Positions 52,863-62,097 of a DNA stretch of 64,000 nucleotides are shown here, piece after piece (position 1 is the stretch's first letter; every line of letters starts with the position of its first letter). Location of the stretch: NCBI GenBank assembly GCA_033765235.1, contig JANRIG010000009.1:186001-250000 (forward strand), read 5' to 3'. Made by a program: the position numbers and the translations under genes. The notes under the pieces are model-generated. The model had not been told where the DNA came from, searched no databases, and was given only the letters and a program-made list of their open reading frames with translations. The stretch is from JANRIG01 sp033765235. GTDB taxonomy: Bacteria; Bacteroidota; Bacteroidia; Cytophagales; UBA9547.

Positions 52863-53741
52863 GGGTATTTTACCTATTAAAAATTTACTGCCTTTCTCAT
52901 GGGTCAATTCTACCTCTGTCCATTCATAGTTTGGTTTTAATTTTTTGAACATGTCAAAGTATAAAATATTATCTACTTCATAATATTTTTCTTGATAGCC
53001 TATGGCATACATTTTGGCATTGGGCAACTTGTCTAATATATTATTTCTAAAATCTAAAGGTGTTTCGCTGAATGACCATAAAGCCAAAAATAAGTCAACA
53101 TCATTGATATCACTCAAATTTTCTTGTTTATAGATAAGTGAAATGTTTCCTGACTTAATATTCTCAAGTGATGTATTGCTCAAAAAATATTCTTGCAACA
53201 TAGAAAAAATAGCCAAATCAAAAATATGATACTTTCCTAAAAACCCGTATCTATATATATATCTACACATACTTCCGTAGCCTCCTCCAAACTCAAAAAT
53301 AGAATTGATTGAGCCTATTTCTATGTTTAATATATTAATAATTACATCTAATTCGTAAGCACAATGAATAAGATTTCCGCTTGATTTTCGATAGAGCAAA
53401 AATGGCTCCGGCCTACCCACTCTATCTTCATTAATATTTTTTTTTATTTTTTCCCAATTAATACTATTTTTTATATGCATGTATTCGTCTAAATGTCCCC
53501 TATAAAACATCGTTTCACGTATTACATCCCAATTAAGAAAGTTGATAGGGTCTTCATTTTTAATATGGGTAATTAATTTTTTTTGAAATTCAAGCCATTG
53601 TGTGGATGAGTCTGTAGCCAGTGCCAAAGTTGCTACTCTGTCTTTTAATATTTTTTGTGTATGTATTTCAAGTTCACTTTTGCTTTTGTATTTGTAAAGC
53701 TTGTGCAAATGCCTATTTATTTTATAAAAATAATTTATCAT
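52854..53741 (-). CDS. Putative sugar O-methyltransferase
   Basis: A 295-residue protein with a central SAM-binding motif SIFEFGGGYGSMCRYIY and following features YHIFDLAIFSMLQEYFL and LFLALWSFSETPLDFR. These match the 'putative sugar O-methyltransferase' family often found in polysaccharide clusters. The N-terminal part (GRPEPFLLYRKSSGNLIHCA) is the substrate-side conserved block. No signal peptide. The gene is AT-richer than its neighbours by eye, as is the next gene upstream, which is common for surface-glycan genes. It starts 3 bp after the LamG gene and is probably co-transcribed with it. Confidence 0.72.
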   Translation of the reverse strand: MINYFYKINRHLHKLYKYKSKSELEIHTQKILKDRVATLALATDSSTQWLEFQKKLITHIKNEDPINFLNWDVIRETMFYRGHLDEYMHIKNSINWEKIKKNINEDRVGRPEPFLLYRKSSGNLIHCAYELDVIINILNIEIGSINSIFEFGGGYGSMCRYIYRYGFLGKYHIFDLAIFSMLQEYFLSNTSLENIKSGNISLIYKQENLSDINDVDLFLALWSFSETPLDFRNNILDKLPNAKMYAIGYQEKYYEVDNILYFDMFKKLKPNYEWTEVELTHEKGSKFLIGKIPSH

Positions 53742-53744
53742 ATA

Positions 53745-54965
53745 TTATCTATTTATCATTAACCACCCTTTGTAGGTGCTAATGGCTTCAAAATTAATAA
53801 AATAATAATAGATCCCATCTGCCAGTCCGCTTCCTGTCCATGTATTACTATAATTAATAGCTTCATAAACCTTGTTTCCGTATCTGTTATAAACAAACAA
53901 TTGAGGCAAATATATAGCTATACAACTTGGCAATTCAAAAAAGTCATTTTCTCCATCATTGTTAGGGGTAATTATGTTTGGAATTTTGCCTATAATGCAA
54001 GAGTCTATTTTATGAAATATTTCTGCAATATTTTTCTTTTCTTCTTGTGGCATTGTGTTATTTAAACCTACTATACTATTTGTATTTTGACCTGTAGATG
54101 TGTTTGCAGGGGTGGTGATATTATTGCCAATTACGGTAAAAGTGGGTGAAACCGGACTTGTAGTAGTGGTATTACTACCCGAGGGTGTTGTGGAACTTTG
54201 ATTTGACAAATTTGTACATGATACATCAACATTATCACTACATGACACATTGTTTTTATAAAGATATTCTACTTCGTATTTGCAAAGGCCACGGCTATAA
54301 ATTCTTACATCATCAATATCACCATTAAAAAAAGTTCTAAACCTTTCCGGATAATTAGGGTGTTGGGCACCAAGGTGTAAAAAACTGCTAATAACATTTA
54401 TTCCTGATTTAATAGTTATAGAGTCTTGACATACTCCATCAAGATACAAATATTCTATTTTTTTTATATCATCTAATATACAGACTACATGATACCATGT
54501 ATTATATATAGTATTATTTTTTGAATATAAACTAGATGGCAATACTTGATTAGTCCTAAAAAAAAGTTTACCACGCTCTGAAATTGTATAAATTGTACCT
54601 AACAAATGACAATAAAAATTTGTATTCGAATAATTGAGCAGCTGAGGATACCAATTGTTAATATTTTTGGGATTAAACCAAAATGACACCGAAAGACCTG
54701 TGTATGTACCTAAATCAACCTCCAAATAATCATCAATGCCATCAAAATAATACGAATTAGTATTATTTCCAAATCTATCTTTTGATAGTATGGCACCTGA
54801 AACTGTAAAATTTTTATTGTTAGAGATTTTATTCTTTGCACTTCCGTCAAACGGATAGCAACCTATCAAATCTTTGTTTATAGCATATTCTTGACGCAAA
54901 TATTGTGCTTTTGCGTAAAATGCAGAAATAAGATAAAAAATAAATAATGATGTATAGGGTTTCAA
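53745..54965 (-). CDS. LamG-domain protein with T9SS type B sorting domain
   Basis: About 406 residues. Signal peptide (MKPYTSLFIFYLISAFYAKA). A concanavalin/LamG-like domain covers about 30-235 (YYFDGIDDYLEVDLGTYTGL, SVSFWFNPKN, IYNTWYHVVCILDD, NGDIDDVRIYSRGL). A Ser/Thr-rich linker (SSTTPSGSNTTTTSPVSP) follows. The end is a gliding-motility/CHU_C type B sorting domain (PNIITPNNDGENDFFELPS, LFVYNRYGNKVYE, WTGSGLADGIYYYFI). It is exported by T9SS and may bind carbohydrate. The first possible codon is TTG at 54986, but a TATTTTTG -7 element overlaps it, so I prefer the TTG at 54965, which also leaves a normal signal peptide. There is no ATG option. Confidence 0.8.
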   Translation of the reverse strand: MKPYTSLFIFYLISAFYAKAQYLRQEYAINKDLIGCYPFDGSAKNKISNNKNFTVSGAILSKDRFGNNTNSYYFDGIDDYLEVDLGTYTGLSVSFWFNPKNINNWYPQLLNYSNTNFYCHLLGTIYTISERGKLFFRTNQVLPSSLYSKNNTIYNTWYHVVCILDDIKKIEYLYLDGVCQDSITIKSGINVISSFLHLGAQHPNYPERFRTFFNGDIDDVRIYSRGLCKYEVEYLYKNNVSCSDNVDVSCTNLSNQSSTTPSGSNTTTTSPVSPTFTVIGNNITTPANTSTGQNTNSIVGLNNTMPQEEKKNIAEIFHKIDSCIIGKIPNIITPNNDGENDFFELPSCIAIYLPQLFVYNRYGNKVYEAINYSNTWTGSGLADGIYYYFINFEAISTYKGWLMINR

Positions 54966-54983
54966 GAGGTAGTATTTATGAAG

Positions 54984-54991
54984 CAAAAATA
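54984..54991 (-). promoter_or_regulatory. -7 element TATTTTTG before the LamG/T9SS-B gene
   Basis: On the minus strand TATTTTTG matches TAnnTTTG and ends 18 bp before the TTG at 54965. No -33 TTTG. Confidence 0.38.
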
Positions 54992-55036
54992 TATTTACAT
55001 TTGAAAAATATTAATATTTAATGATTTATTTACGAA

Positions 55037-55804
55037 ATGCATCGTTTATTAAAACTCATTCTTGGCTCGCACCTGTATTTAATACTTACGGATATATTTA
55101 CTATTCCTGCCCAAAAGGCTGATACAGCCCGTAGGGCCAAGTTTTATGCACAATTTGTACCACACGGAGCTTTGTGCTTTGATGTAGGTGCCAATTTGGG
55201 CAATCGCATAAGCCCACTTTTGCATATAGGTGCTCGTGTGCTTGCCGTGGAGCCTCAAGCTTCATGCATCAAGTTTTTAAAATATAAATTTGGCAAAAAA
55301 ATCATACTCGTACCCATGGGCTTGGGCAACGAAGAAACTGTGAAAACACTGCATATTTCTAATGCCAGCACCATATCATCTGTAAGTGAGGAGTGGATAG
55401 CAGAGGTAAAAAAAAACAGATTTAAAAATTATACATGGAACAAAACACAAAATATCACTATCACTACCCTCCATACCCTTATAGTGAAATATGGCCATCC
55501 GCATTTCATAAAAATAGATGTAGAGGGGTATGAGCTGCAAGTGCTGCAAGGCCTTCATAGTCAGGTGCCTATCATTAGTTTTGAATATACAGTACCCGAG
55601 CAGACACTGAGGGTACAGCAATGCATAGACCAGATAGTATCACTTGGTGGACAATATGTGTGCAATTACAGCATAGGAGAAAGTATGGAGTGGGCACTTG
55701 ACCAATGGATAAGTGTAGATGATATGAAAAAACATATATTATCATCAGCATTTATTTCTACACAATTTGGCGATGTGTACCTCAAAAATATTGATATGAT
55801 ATGA
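55037..55804 (+). CDS. FkbM-family methyltransferase
   Basis: A 255-residue SAM methyltransferase of the FkbM type: CFDVGANLGNRISPLLHIGA (motif I), VLAVEPQASCIKFLK (motif II), then TITTLHTLIVKYGHPHFIKI and IDVEGYELQVLQGL, the hallmark of the family. These enzymes O-methylate sugars or related small molecules. The stop overlaps the next start by 4 bp (ATGA), so it is translationally coupled to the fucosyltransferase. That suggests both act on the same glycan. Confidence 0.85.
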   Translation: MHRLLKLILGSHLYLILTDIFTIPAQKADTARRAKFYAQFVPHGALCFDVGANLGNRISPLLHIGARVLAVEPQASCIKFLKYKFGKKIILVPMGLGNEETVKTLHISNASTISSVSEEWIAEVKKNRFKNYTWNKTQNITITTLHTLIVKYGHPHFIKIDVEGYELQVLQGLHSQVPIISFEYTVPEQTLRVQQCIDQIVSLGGQYVCNYSIGESMEWALDQWISVDDMKKHILSSAFISTQFGDVYLKNIDMI

Positions 55805-56691
55805 TTACCGTACGACTTATGGGAGGCATGGGCAACCAAATGTTTCAGTATGCGCTGGCAAGACATTTGGCCGAAAAAAATAATACCACTGTACAAATAG
55901 ACACCAACTACCTCACAGACCGCACCCCACGCCCACATTTTGTATTTAGAGATTATGACTTAGATATTTTTAACATTAATGCCACCATAGTCAATAACAT
56001 ATTGCCGGGCAATAAGTGGGCAGATAAATTATTCTTATTCTATAAAAAACTGCAAAACAAGCTATTAATTGAGAATAAATTTGAATTTATAGCCTCTTAC
56101 CTGCAAAAGCCTGATGGCACTTATATATATTATGGTTATTATCAATCGTATAAATATTTTGAAGCAGTAGCAAATACCATAAGGCAAGATTTTACATTCA
56201 AGGCTCCAATATTAGAGGCATCATTACCCCTATTGGAAAATATATTAAATACCCCCTCTGTATGTGTGAACGTGCGCCGTACAGACTTTGTACAGCATAG
56301 CAATCTGTACAATAAAACTTACCTTTGCGAGCGCGACTACTATGAGAGAGCACTGAAAATATTACTATTCAAAGTACAAAAACCTCACCTGTATATATTC
56401 TCTGATGAGCCCGAGTGGTGCAAAGAAAATCTACTATTTGACCTGCCTGTCACCTACATAGGGCATGAGCACAAAGGGCATAAGTTTGGCAATTATTTGA
56501 ACCTGATGAGCATGTGCAAACACTTCATCATTCCTAATAGCAGCTTTGCATGGTGGGCTGCTTGGCTTAGTGGCAGCCACACAGTGATAGCCCCGCACAC
56601 ATGGCTTATGGATGGCAGGTCACATAAGCTATCTGATATATATCCTCCACATTGGCATACTATACCTAATAATACAGAAGCCATGATTTAG
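55801..56691 (+). CDS. Alpha-1,2-fucosyltransferase (GT11)
   Basis: A 296-residue GT11 glycosyltransferase. The N-terminal GGMGNQMFQYALARHLA is diagnostic. The GDP-fucose-binding motif region is CVNVRRTDF, and later conserved blocks are YIFSDEPEWCKENL, LMSMCKHFIIPNSSFAWWAA and APHTWL. It transfers fucose from GDP-fucose in alpha-1,2 linkage, usually to galactose, in O-antigen or capsule. No signal peptide, so cytoplasmic. It is coupled to the FkbM methyltransferase gene and converges with a GH95-like glycosidase gene. Confidence 0.9.
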   Translation: MITVRLMGGMGNQMFQYALARHLAEKNNTTVQIDTNYLTDRTPRPHFVFRDYDLDIFNINATIVNNILPGNKWADKLFLFYKKLQNKLLIENKFEFIASYLQKPDGTYIYYGYYQSYKYFEAVANTIRQDFTFKAPILEASLPLLENILNTPSVCVNVRRTDFVQHSNLYNKTYLCERDYYERALKILLFKVQKPHLYIFSDEPEWCKENLLFDLPVTYIGHEHKGHKFGNYLNLMSMCKHFIIPNSSFAWWAAWLSGSHTVIAPHTWLMDGRSHKLSDIYPPHWHTIPNNTEAMI

Positions 56692-56721
56692 CAACAGAAG
56701 TGTCACAAAAATTACATATAA

Positions 56722-58995
56722 TTATTTTCCCCTTTTCTTCCCAAAAAAATTAGCCATAGGTTTATTATAAGGCACAGAGGAAATGTTTATTTCATTTTTT
56801 ATTTTGCTGTCGTATATGAGCACTTCGTCGTTTTTGTTGAGCATGATTTCAGCGGTATTGTTATTGGTTTTTTTAATTTGAATATTTGATGTGCCAGTCA
56901 CTATGATGGTCTTGCTCATAAAGAGGTCATTGCTTACCACGCATTTTTTGCCTTCCAGGCTTTTTATTTTGACAAATGCTGTTTTGCCGTTTATCAGCTT
57001 AGCACTTACCAAAAATGCACCTTCGGCACGAAGATTTTCAAACACAATATTTTTCCAACTATTTGGCACTGCATAAAATACTTTTATCACACCTCCCCAA
57101 CTTTGCATCAGCAAATCATTGATGGCAGATACTGCAGTAAAAGGAGTTTCTATACATGGTCCTGCCTCGCGGTACATAGTACTAGCAGAGAGAGCGCCAA
57201 AAATATAATTGAGTTGCAAAAGTGCTTGATTACCATCGCCCAATGTAGCATACATACTGGCCGCAGCTGTACGAGACCATGCTGCAAGACCATTGCCCGG
57301 CACTGTGAGCCAATACAAGATAGATTTTTTTGCTAATTCCACATTATTTACATCATTATAATCCATGATTCTAAGTGGATAAATAGAAAGAAGATGAGAA
57401 AAGTGCCTGTGAGATTCTGTGAGCTTAGTGCCTTTGCCTATCATTATTCCATTATCGTCTTGTGCAAAATCAGGAAGTTGGTCAAGTATCTCTTTTCTAG
57501 ACTTGCCATTATCAGTACTTATGCTATAATTCTTTTCTATATCATATAAGGTAGCCATGCCCCATTTCATGAGGGCAAGGTCATAACTGCAGTCTTCGGT
57601 GGTTTTATATTCGGGCGACATGGTGTAGGGCAGGTGAAGTTTGCCGTCTTTGCCGGGCTTCACAAGATTTATGTACAGATTCATACTTCGCTGTAGCAAT
57701 GGGTAAAATGTATTAAGCAGCAAGCTGTCGTTCATAGTATATCTATAGTAGGTATGGTACACATGCAGTAGCCACGGCAGATTACCGGCCTCACGCCCGG
57801 CCAATATTTGCAATGAATCATTGTAGAATATAGGCGATTTGAGGTCGTAGCTGCTGGCCCTGCCCAGTCCGGCAGAGTTGGCACCATATATGTCAGGCAC
57901 ATTATCTACTAAGTTTTTTACATTTTTGTTAATAGTTTTGATGAGAGGCTCTACCAATTCCGTACGATTGAGGGTTAATAATGGATAATACAGTGCTTGT
58001 GTATTCCAGTTCCACCATATGCCTCGCCATGGAGTATGCACATACCATGGACCTACCAGGTCGCACATTTGTAGAGAGCGCCTCATGGCACTGCCATATT
58101 TGTACTGTTGTATCCAATACAGATTTTCATATCGTGCATCAGGCAGTGCAACAAAATTGCGCTCATAATATTTGCTCCACCACTTTTTATGGTCTTTTAT
58201 GATGGTATCGTAAGGCAGGTAAATTTCATTTTTAAGAAATGCTTCAGGATCATACTGTGGGGCACTGATAGGATGCGAGCTGTGCAAGGTAGCAAAAAGA
58301 TATGCTTTGTTTTTTACAAATACATTAGCCCATGCTACCGTGAAGTTTCTGCCTTGTTGCAAACTTTGAGTGTAGTAATATATACCATCTTTATGAGTTA
58401 TTTTGGGCGACTTATTGCGCTTATAAGTGGCTGATTCTGCAAAATCTACCGCACCAAAGTCTTGAATACAGCCTGATATATCGGGTACAAAATACCATGT
58501 AGGCAGAGGCTCAAGCAGGTTGCTTTCTATCTCTACCACAAATAATGGCTTCATGGCATGTACATATGAGCGTATTTTCAGGTTTTCTTTCTCTGTCGCT
58601 ATATCGCCCAATATTTCTGCTGTTTGCAGATTGAGACGCAGGTTTGTACTTTTTATGGTGGCATTTAGTTTTACCGAAAATCTTCCTACATTTATACGGG
58701 TCCGGCTGTAGCCTTCGGGCTGTGTTTCGCAACTGTCAATTAAGTCACTGCGGTTTATTTCAAAAAGCAGCGTGTTAGGGTCATGGTCGCCTCTATTTAT
58801 GTCTTGTTTGTGAATAACTACCCCCATCAATCCGTTTCCCAAAAAAGGACCGTCGTAAAAATATTCGCTCAGCGTATCCCACACAGGATTTTGCTTTGCG
58901 AGAAAAGCGGTTAAATCTACATTTTTTTGTAATGTCTGTGCTTGTGCTACAGTGCAAAGCAAGACATAAAGCCATGTATGTATATGCCTAAACAT
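56722..58995 (-). CDS. GH95-like (alpha/alpha)6-barrel glycoside hydrolase
   Basis: A 757-residue exported enzyme with a signal peptide (VLLCTVAQAQ). An N-terminal beta-sandwich covers about 25-290 (FYDGPFLGNGLMGVVI, LFEINRSDLID, RINVGRFSVKL). The helical barrel has TPWRGIWWNWNTQALYYPLL, LPYTMSPEYKTTEDCSYDLA, ESHRHFSHLLSIYPL and AAWSRTAAASMYATLGDG. A C-terminal sandwich carries LLMQSWGGVIKVFYAVP and LRAEGAFLVSAKLING. These are the GH95 (alpha-L-fucosidase/galactosidase) landmarks, although a related barrel family is possible. It has no T9SS domain, so it is probably periplasmic. Proximity to the GT11 fucosyltransferase fits fucose-containing glycans (inference). Confidence 0.78.
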   Translation of the reverse strand: MFRHIHTWLYVLLCTVAQAQTLQKNVDLTAFLAKQNPVWDTLSEYFYDGPFLGNGLMGVVIHKQDINRGDHDPNTLLFEINRSDLIDSCETQPEGYSRTRINVGRFSVKLNATIKSTNLRLNLQTAEILGDIATEKENLKIRSYVHAMKPLFVVEIESNLLEPLPTWYFVPDISGCIQDFGAVDFAESATYKRNKSPKITHKDGIYYYTQSLQQGRNFTVAWANVFVKNKAYLFATLHSSHPISAPQYDPEAFLKNEIYLPYDTIIKDHKKWWSKYYERNFVALPDARYENLYWIQQYKYGSAMRRSLQMCDLVGPWYVHTPWRGIWWNWNTQALYYPLLTLNRTELVEPLIKTINKNVKNLVDNVPDIYGANSAGLGRASSYDLKSPIFYNDSLQILAGREAGNLPWLLHVYHTYYRYTMNDSLLLNTFYPLLQRSMNLYINLVKPGKDGKLHLPYTMSPEYKTTEDCSYDLALMKWGMATLYDIEKNYSISTDNGKSRKEILDQLPDFAQDDNGIMIGKGTKLTESHRHFSHLLSIYPLRIMDYNDVNNVELAKKSILYWLTVPGNGLAAWSRTAAASMYATLGDGNQALLQLNYIFGALSASTMYREAGPCIETPFTAVSAINDLLMQSWGGVIKVFYAVPNSWKNIVFENLRAEGAFLVSAKLINGKTAFVKIKSLEGKKCVVSNDLFMSKTIIVTGTSNIQIKKTNNNTAEIMLNKNDEVLIYDSKIKNEINISSVPYNKPMANFFGKKRGK

Positions 58996-59022
58996 GATGC
59001 AATATATAGAAAATATACCGTT

Positions 59023-60156
59023 CTAAAGATATTTTTTTTCTAACCATCGGCTAAAAAATACATCTTGTACAAAATATTTGCCGTCTTTTTCCATTATCAT
59101 GTCTTTGTCTGTAAGAGCTTTGAATGCTCTCTGTACAGTACCTTGTGTATTGAGTGCATATTTGTTGATAAAGTCTTTTGACATAATTTGAGTGGCCCCT
59201 TCAGACTCATGAGCAATGGCACTGAGCAACTTCCATTGATAATTGGGCAGCAATTCACGATACGTGTGGTAAAAACCCTCGTTGAGTGCAAGTATATTTT
59301 CCAACTCCTTGTGCACAAGTACAGGAGTTATGTCTCTTTTGGGATACGCATACAGATGATTACAGATGACCTGTACAAAATAGGTATGCACCCTGCTCAG
59401 TTTCAAAATGTCTTGTATAGCTTCATCCGTTATATACTTTTTGCCCATCTTCATTTTTTCTTGTATAAATATAGTATATTCTTTTATAGGTATTTCATGA
59501 AGGTATAGTGCTTCGGTACTTTGGTAAAAAGGTCTTTTTGCCGAGGCAAATATATCAAGCATAAGGTGTTTGTGGCTGCCTGAGAATATAAAAGTGACAT
59601 TGTGCATATTTTGTATAAGCGTGCGAAGCTTGGCTTCCATATTCTTTTCAGGGTAATGGGTAATCTGCTGAAACTCATCAAATGCTATTACCACAGGGCT
59701 TTTATACTGATTAAGATATGCAAATATGTCATCCAGACTTTGCTCTGCATGTTGTGTGCTTCTGAATGTAAATTCTATTTGTGGCAAGCCGGTAAGTGGG
59801 TCTAATGTAAGTGTAGGGGAGATACTTTGGAATATTTTTTTGAATATTTTAATGCTGAAAATACGTTTCTCAGTCAAATTTTTTGCAATTTGCTTGCTAA
59901 AAGCAGTAATAAAATCTGCTAAATTGGCAGTGTCAAACAAATCTATGTACAGACACATGGTGTCAGGATATCGCTGGTTTATTGTATGAAAATAATGATA
60001 TATGAGTCCGGTCTTGCCTATTTTTCTATTTGAAAATAATGTCATATTTCTTTGATTTTCAAATGATTGAATTAATATATCTGTCTCATGATCTCTGTCA
60101 CAAAAGTATTCAGGTCCAAGATAGTTTTTTAGAATAAACGGATTTATATCTGCCAT
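59023..60156 (-). CDS. AAA-type ATPase with winged-helix-like C-terminus
   Basis: A 377-residue P-loop ATPase of the 'archaeal-type ATPase' (AAA/STAND-like) group. The N-terminal FCDRDHETDILIQSF precedes an unusual Walker A, SNRKIGKT (42-49). Walker B is PVVIAFDEFQQI, sensor 1 is VTFIFSGSHKHL, and the C-terminal part (GTVQRAFKALTDKDMI) resembles a winged-helix DNA-binding fold. Such ATPases are widespread with poorly known roles. I use the ATG at 60156. The longer frame from 60204 begins within the promoter (60175-60205). It is a single-gene transcription unit. Confidence 0.8.
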   Translation of the reverse strand: MADINPFILKNYLGPEYFCDRDHETDILIQSFENQRNMTLFSNRKIGKTGLIYHYFHTINQRYPDTMCLYIDLFDTANLADFITAFSKQIAKNLTEKRIFSIKIFKKIFQSISPTLTLDPLTGLPQIEFTFRSTQHAEQSLDDIFAYLNQYKSPVVIAFDEFQQITHYPEKNMEAKLRTLIQNMHNVTFIFSGSHKHLMLDIFASAKRPFYQSTEALYLHEIPIKEYTIFIQEKMKMGKKYITDEAIQDILKLSRVHTYFVQVICNHLYAYPKRDITPVLVHKELENILALNEGFYHTYRELLPNYQWKLLSAIAHESEGATQIMSKDFINKYALNTQGTVQRAFKALTDKDMIMEKDGKYFVQDVFFSRWLEKKYL

Positions 60157-60174
60157 ACTATTATATATTTTATA

Positions 60175-60205
60175 CAAAAATACAATGCAAAAAGAATTAT
60201 GCAAA
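60175..60205 (-). promoter_or_regulatory. Promoter of the AAA ATPase gene
   Basis: On the minus strand TTTG (60202-60205) is followed after 19 bp by TATTTTTG (60175-60182), a full TTTG / TAnnTTTG promoter. It ends 18 bp before the ATG at 60156 and so rules against the 60204 start. Confidence 0.6.
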
Positions 60206-60286
60206 AAGAATTATTAATGAATTTTACCCGTTCATTATTATGCGGGGTTTGAAATTATTATTTTTACTTTTATAAAAATTAGACTT

Positions 60287-61474
60287 ATGCACTTGTCGCA
60301 TACCATGCATTTTAGGCAATATTTGGCACACACTTCGCCATTTCCTATGGAATTGGAAATAGAGCGGGCAGAGGGGATATATTTGATTGCTCCTGATGGC
60401 AAAAAGTATATGGATATGATATCTGGCATTGGTGTTTCCAGCGTAGGACATAGTCACCCTAATATTATACAAGCCATTAAAAATCAGGCAGATAAATACC
60501 TGCACCTGATGGTATATGGGGAGTATGTATTATCGCCCCAAGTCATGCTGGCACAGAAAATAATACAATTATTAGGGGCACCATTTGAAAGTGTATATTT
60601 TGCCAACTCAGGTGCAGAAGCTGTAGAAGGCGCTCTAAAACTTGCTAAACGATACACCGGCAAAACAGAAATGGTGTCTTGTATGGGCTCATACCATGGC
60701 AGTACACATGGTGCATTGTCTGTGATGGGCAATGAAAGTTTTAAACAAAACTTTAGACCGCTATTGCCCGGCATAAAACATATAGCATATAGCAATATTG
60801 AAGATTTCGACCATATTAACAAAGAAACCGCCTGTGTAATTATAGAACCCATACAAGCCGAAGCAGGAGTGATACAAGCTCCCAAAAGTTATTTTAAGGC
60901 ATTAAAGAGCCATTGCCAAACTACAGGTACACTCATTATATTTGACGAGGTGCAAACCGGATTTGGCCGCACAGGTACTATGTTTGGCTATGAACACACA
61001 GGCATAGTGCCTGATATAGTGATATTTGCCAAAGGCATGGGAGGAGGCATGCCCATAGGAGCATTTGCGTCGAGCAAAGTATTAATGGACAGCCTGAAAA
61101 CGAATCCTATATTAGGACATATCACTACTTTTGGAGGGCATCCTGTGAGTTGTGCAGCAGCACTGGCTACCATAAATGTGATAACAGACCTTGCCCTGCA
61201 CAAGCAAGCTCAAAAAAAAGGGGAACTATTTGAGCATGCACTAAAACATCCTAAAATTGTACAATTCAGATATTGTGGACTCATGATGGCAATAGAATTT
61301 AAAAGTTTTGAAGTATTACAAAAAATCATTTCAAAATGTCTTGAACGCGGAGTGGTCACCGATTGGTTTTTGCATAATGATAAATGTATGCGTTTGGCCC
61401 CGCCACTTACCATCACTGACGATGAAATACAAGAGGCATGCAAAAAAATATTATCGGCTATTGATGAAACATGA
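60287..61474 (+). CDS. Class III (acetylornithine/4-aminobutyrate-type) aminotransferase
   Basis: A 395-residue PLP-dependent aminotransferase of fold type I, class III. Motifs: GKKYMDMISGIGVSSVGHSH, VYFANSGAEAVEGALKLAKR (phosphate-binding), SYHGSTHGALS, IIFDEVQTGFGRTG (PLP-binding Asp), FAKGMGGGMPIGAF with the Schiff-base Lys, and HITTFGGHPVSCAAALAT. Class III includes acetylornithine, ornithine, GABA and other omega-transaminases. The sequence does not distinguish these, although the GFGRTG and GGMPIGA segments are less like ornithine aminotransferase. It could supply the ornithine transamination step missing from the cyanophycin locus, but it is 43 kb away from that operon. Confidence 0.85.
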   Translation: MHLSHTMHFRQYLAHTSPFPMELEIERAEGIYLIAPDGKKYMDMISGIGVSSVGHSHPNIIQAIKNQADKYLHLMVYGEYVLSPQVMLAQKIIQLLGAPFESVYFANSGAEAVEGALKLAKRYTGKTEMVSCMGSYHGSTHGALSVMGNESFKQNFRPLLPGIKHIAYSNIEDFDHINKETACVIIEPIQAEAGVIQAPKSYFKALKSHCQTTGTLIIFDEVQTGFGRTGTMFGYEHTGIVPDIVIFAKGMGGGMPIGAFASSKVLMDSLKTNPILGHITTFGGHPVSCAAALATINVITDLALHKQAQKKGELFEHALKHPKIVQFRYCGLMMAIEFKSFEVLQKIISKCLERGVVTDWFLHNDKCMRLAPPLTITDDEIQEACKKILSAIDET

Positions 61475-61491
61475 TAGAATAAAATACTGTA

Positions 61492-62097
61492 TTACAAGGC
61501 ATAGCATAGTACAAAATCATCTATTTGCATCAAATTGATATTGATAGTGCTGTGGGCTGCATGTGCGCTCCAATTTGAAGATGTATGAAGTACAAATATG
61601 TCGTTTTTGAAATTTAGTTTCATGTGTGAATATAGTTTGAAAACACATTCTTTGATAGTCCACGCCACTGTTATGGATGTGATGTCGCGCTCAAATATGT
61701 CTTTGTCAGAAAGAAATTTATGCTGCAAATTTACAAACCTTTGTTGTACTTTTTCAATATCTATCCCTACCTGCTTGTGCAGGTGCAAAATAGCTGTCAC
61801 ATATTGATAGGAGTGTGATAGCGAAAAATGCACTTCGTTGTGCTTAAATATGGGCTTGCCCGACTCCTGCTTAATGATGGGCGAGAAGTCTATACCCAAC
61901 TCAATACATAAATTAAACAATAAAAAACGAGCGGCTATGTATTCCAACCTCCTATTAGGATATTTTATCAAATGAATATCTGTAAAGCACTCATGAAAAT
62001 TGTGCAAAAATGGGTCAAAATATGCCAAATCTTCTTCTATTTTCCATACTCCTGCCACACAATAATTTTCAGGTTCAAATAGTTTTATTAACGGCAT
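61492..62097 (-). CDS. 4'-phosphopantetheinyl transferase superfamily protein
   Basis: A 201-residue PPTase of the Sfp/AcpS superfamily. Key motifs: KPIFKHNEVHFSLSHSYQYV (substrate segment), VGIDIEKV with Asp113 and Glu115 binding Mg2+, and WTIKECVFKLY with the catalytic WxxKE at 146-150. It transfers phosphopantetheine from CoA to carrier proteins. Its size is between AcpS and full Sfp. It faces the divergent unknown gene at 62119 and converges with the aminotransferase gene. Confidence 0.85.
   Translation of the reverse strand: MPLIKLFEPENYCVAGVWKIEEDLAYFDPFLHNFHECFTDIHLIKYPNRRLEYIAARFLLFNLCIELGIDFSPIIKQESGKPIFKHNEVHFSLSHSYQYVTAILHLHKQVGIDIEKVQQRFVNLQHKFLSDKDIFERDITSITVAWTIKECVFKLYSHMKLNFKNDIFVLHTSSNWSAHAAHSTININLMQIDDFVLCYAL

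Noticed and set aside
60157..60204. N-terminal extension of the AAA ATPase starting at 60204
   Set aside because: It would begin inside the well-formed TTTG / TATTTTTG promoter; the ATG at 60156 fits the family start.
60287..61474. Naming the aminotransferase rocD (ornithine aminotransferase)
   Set aside because: Motifs place it only in class III; the active-site segments are not specific for ornithine and it is far from the arginine genes.
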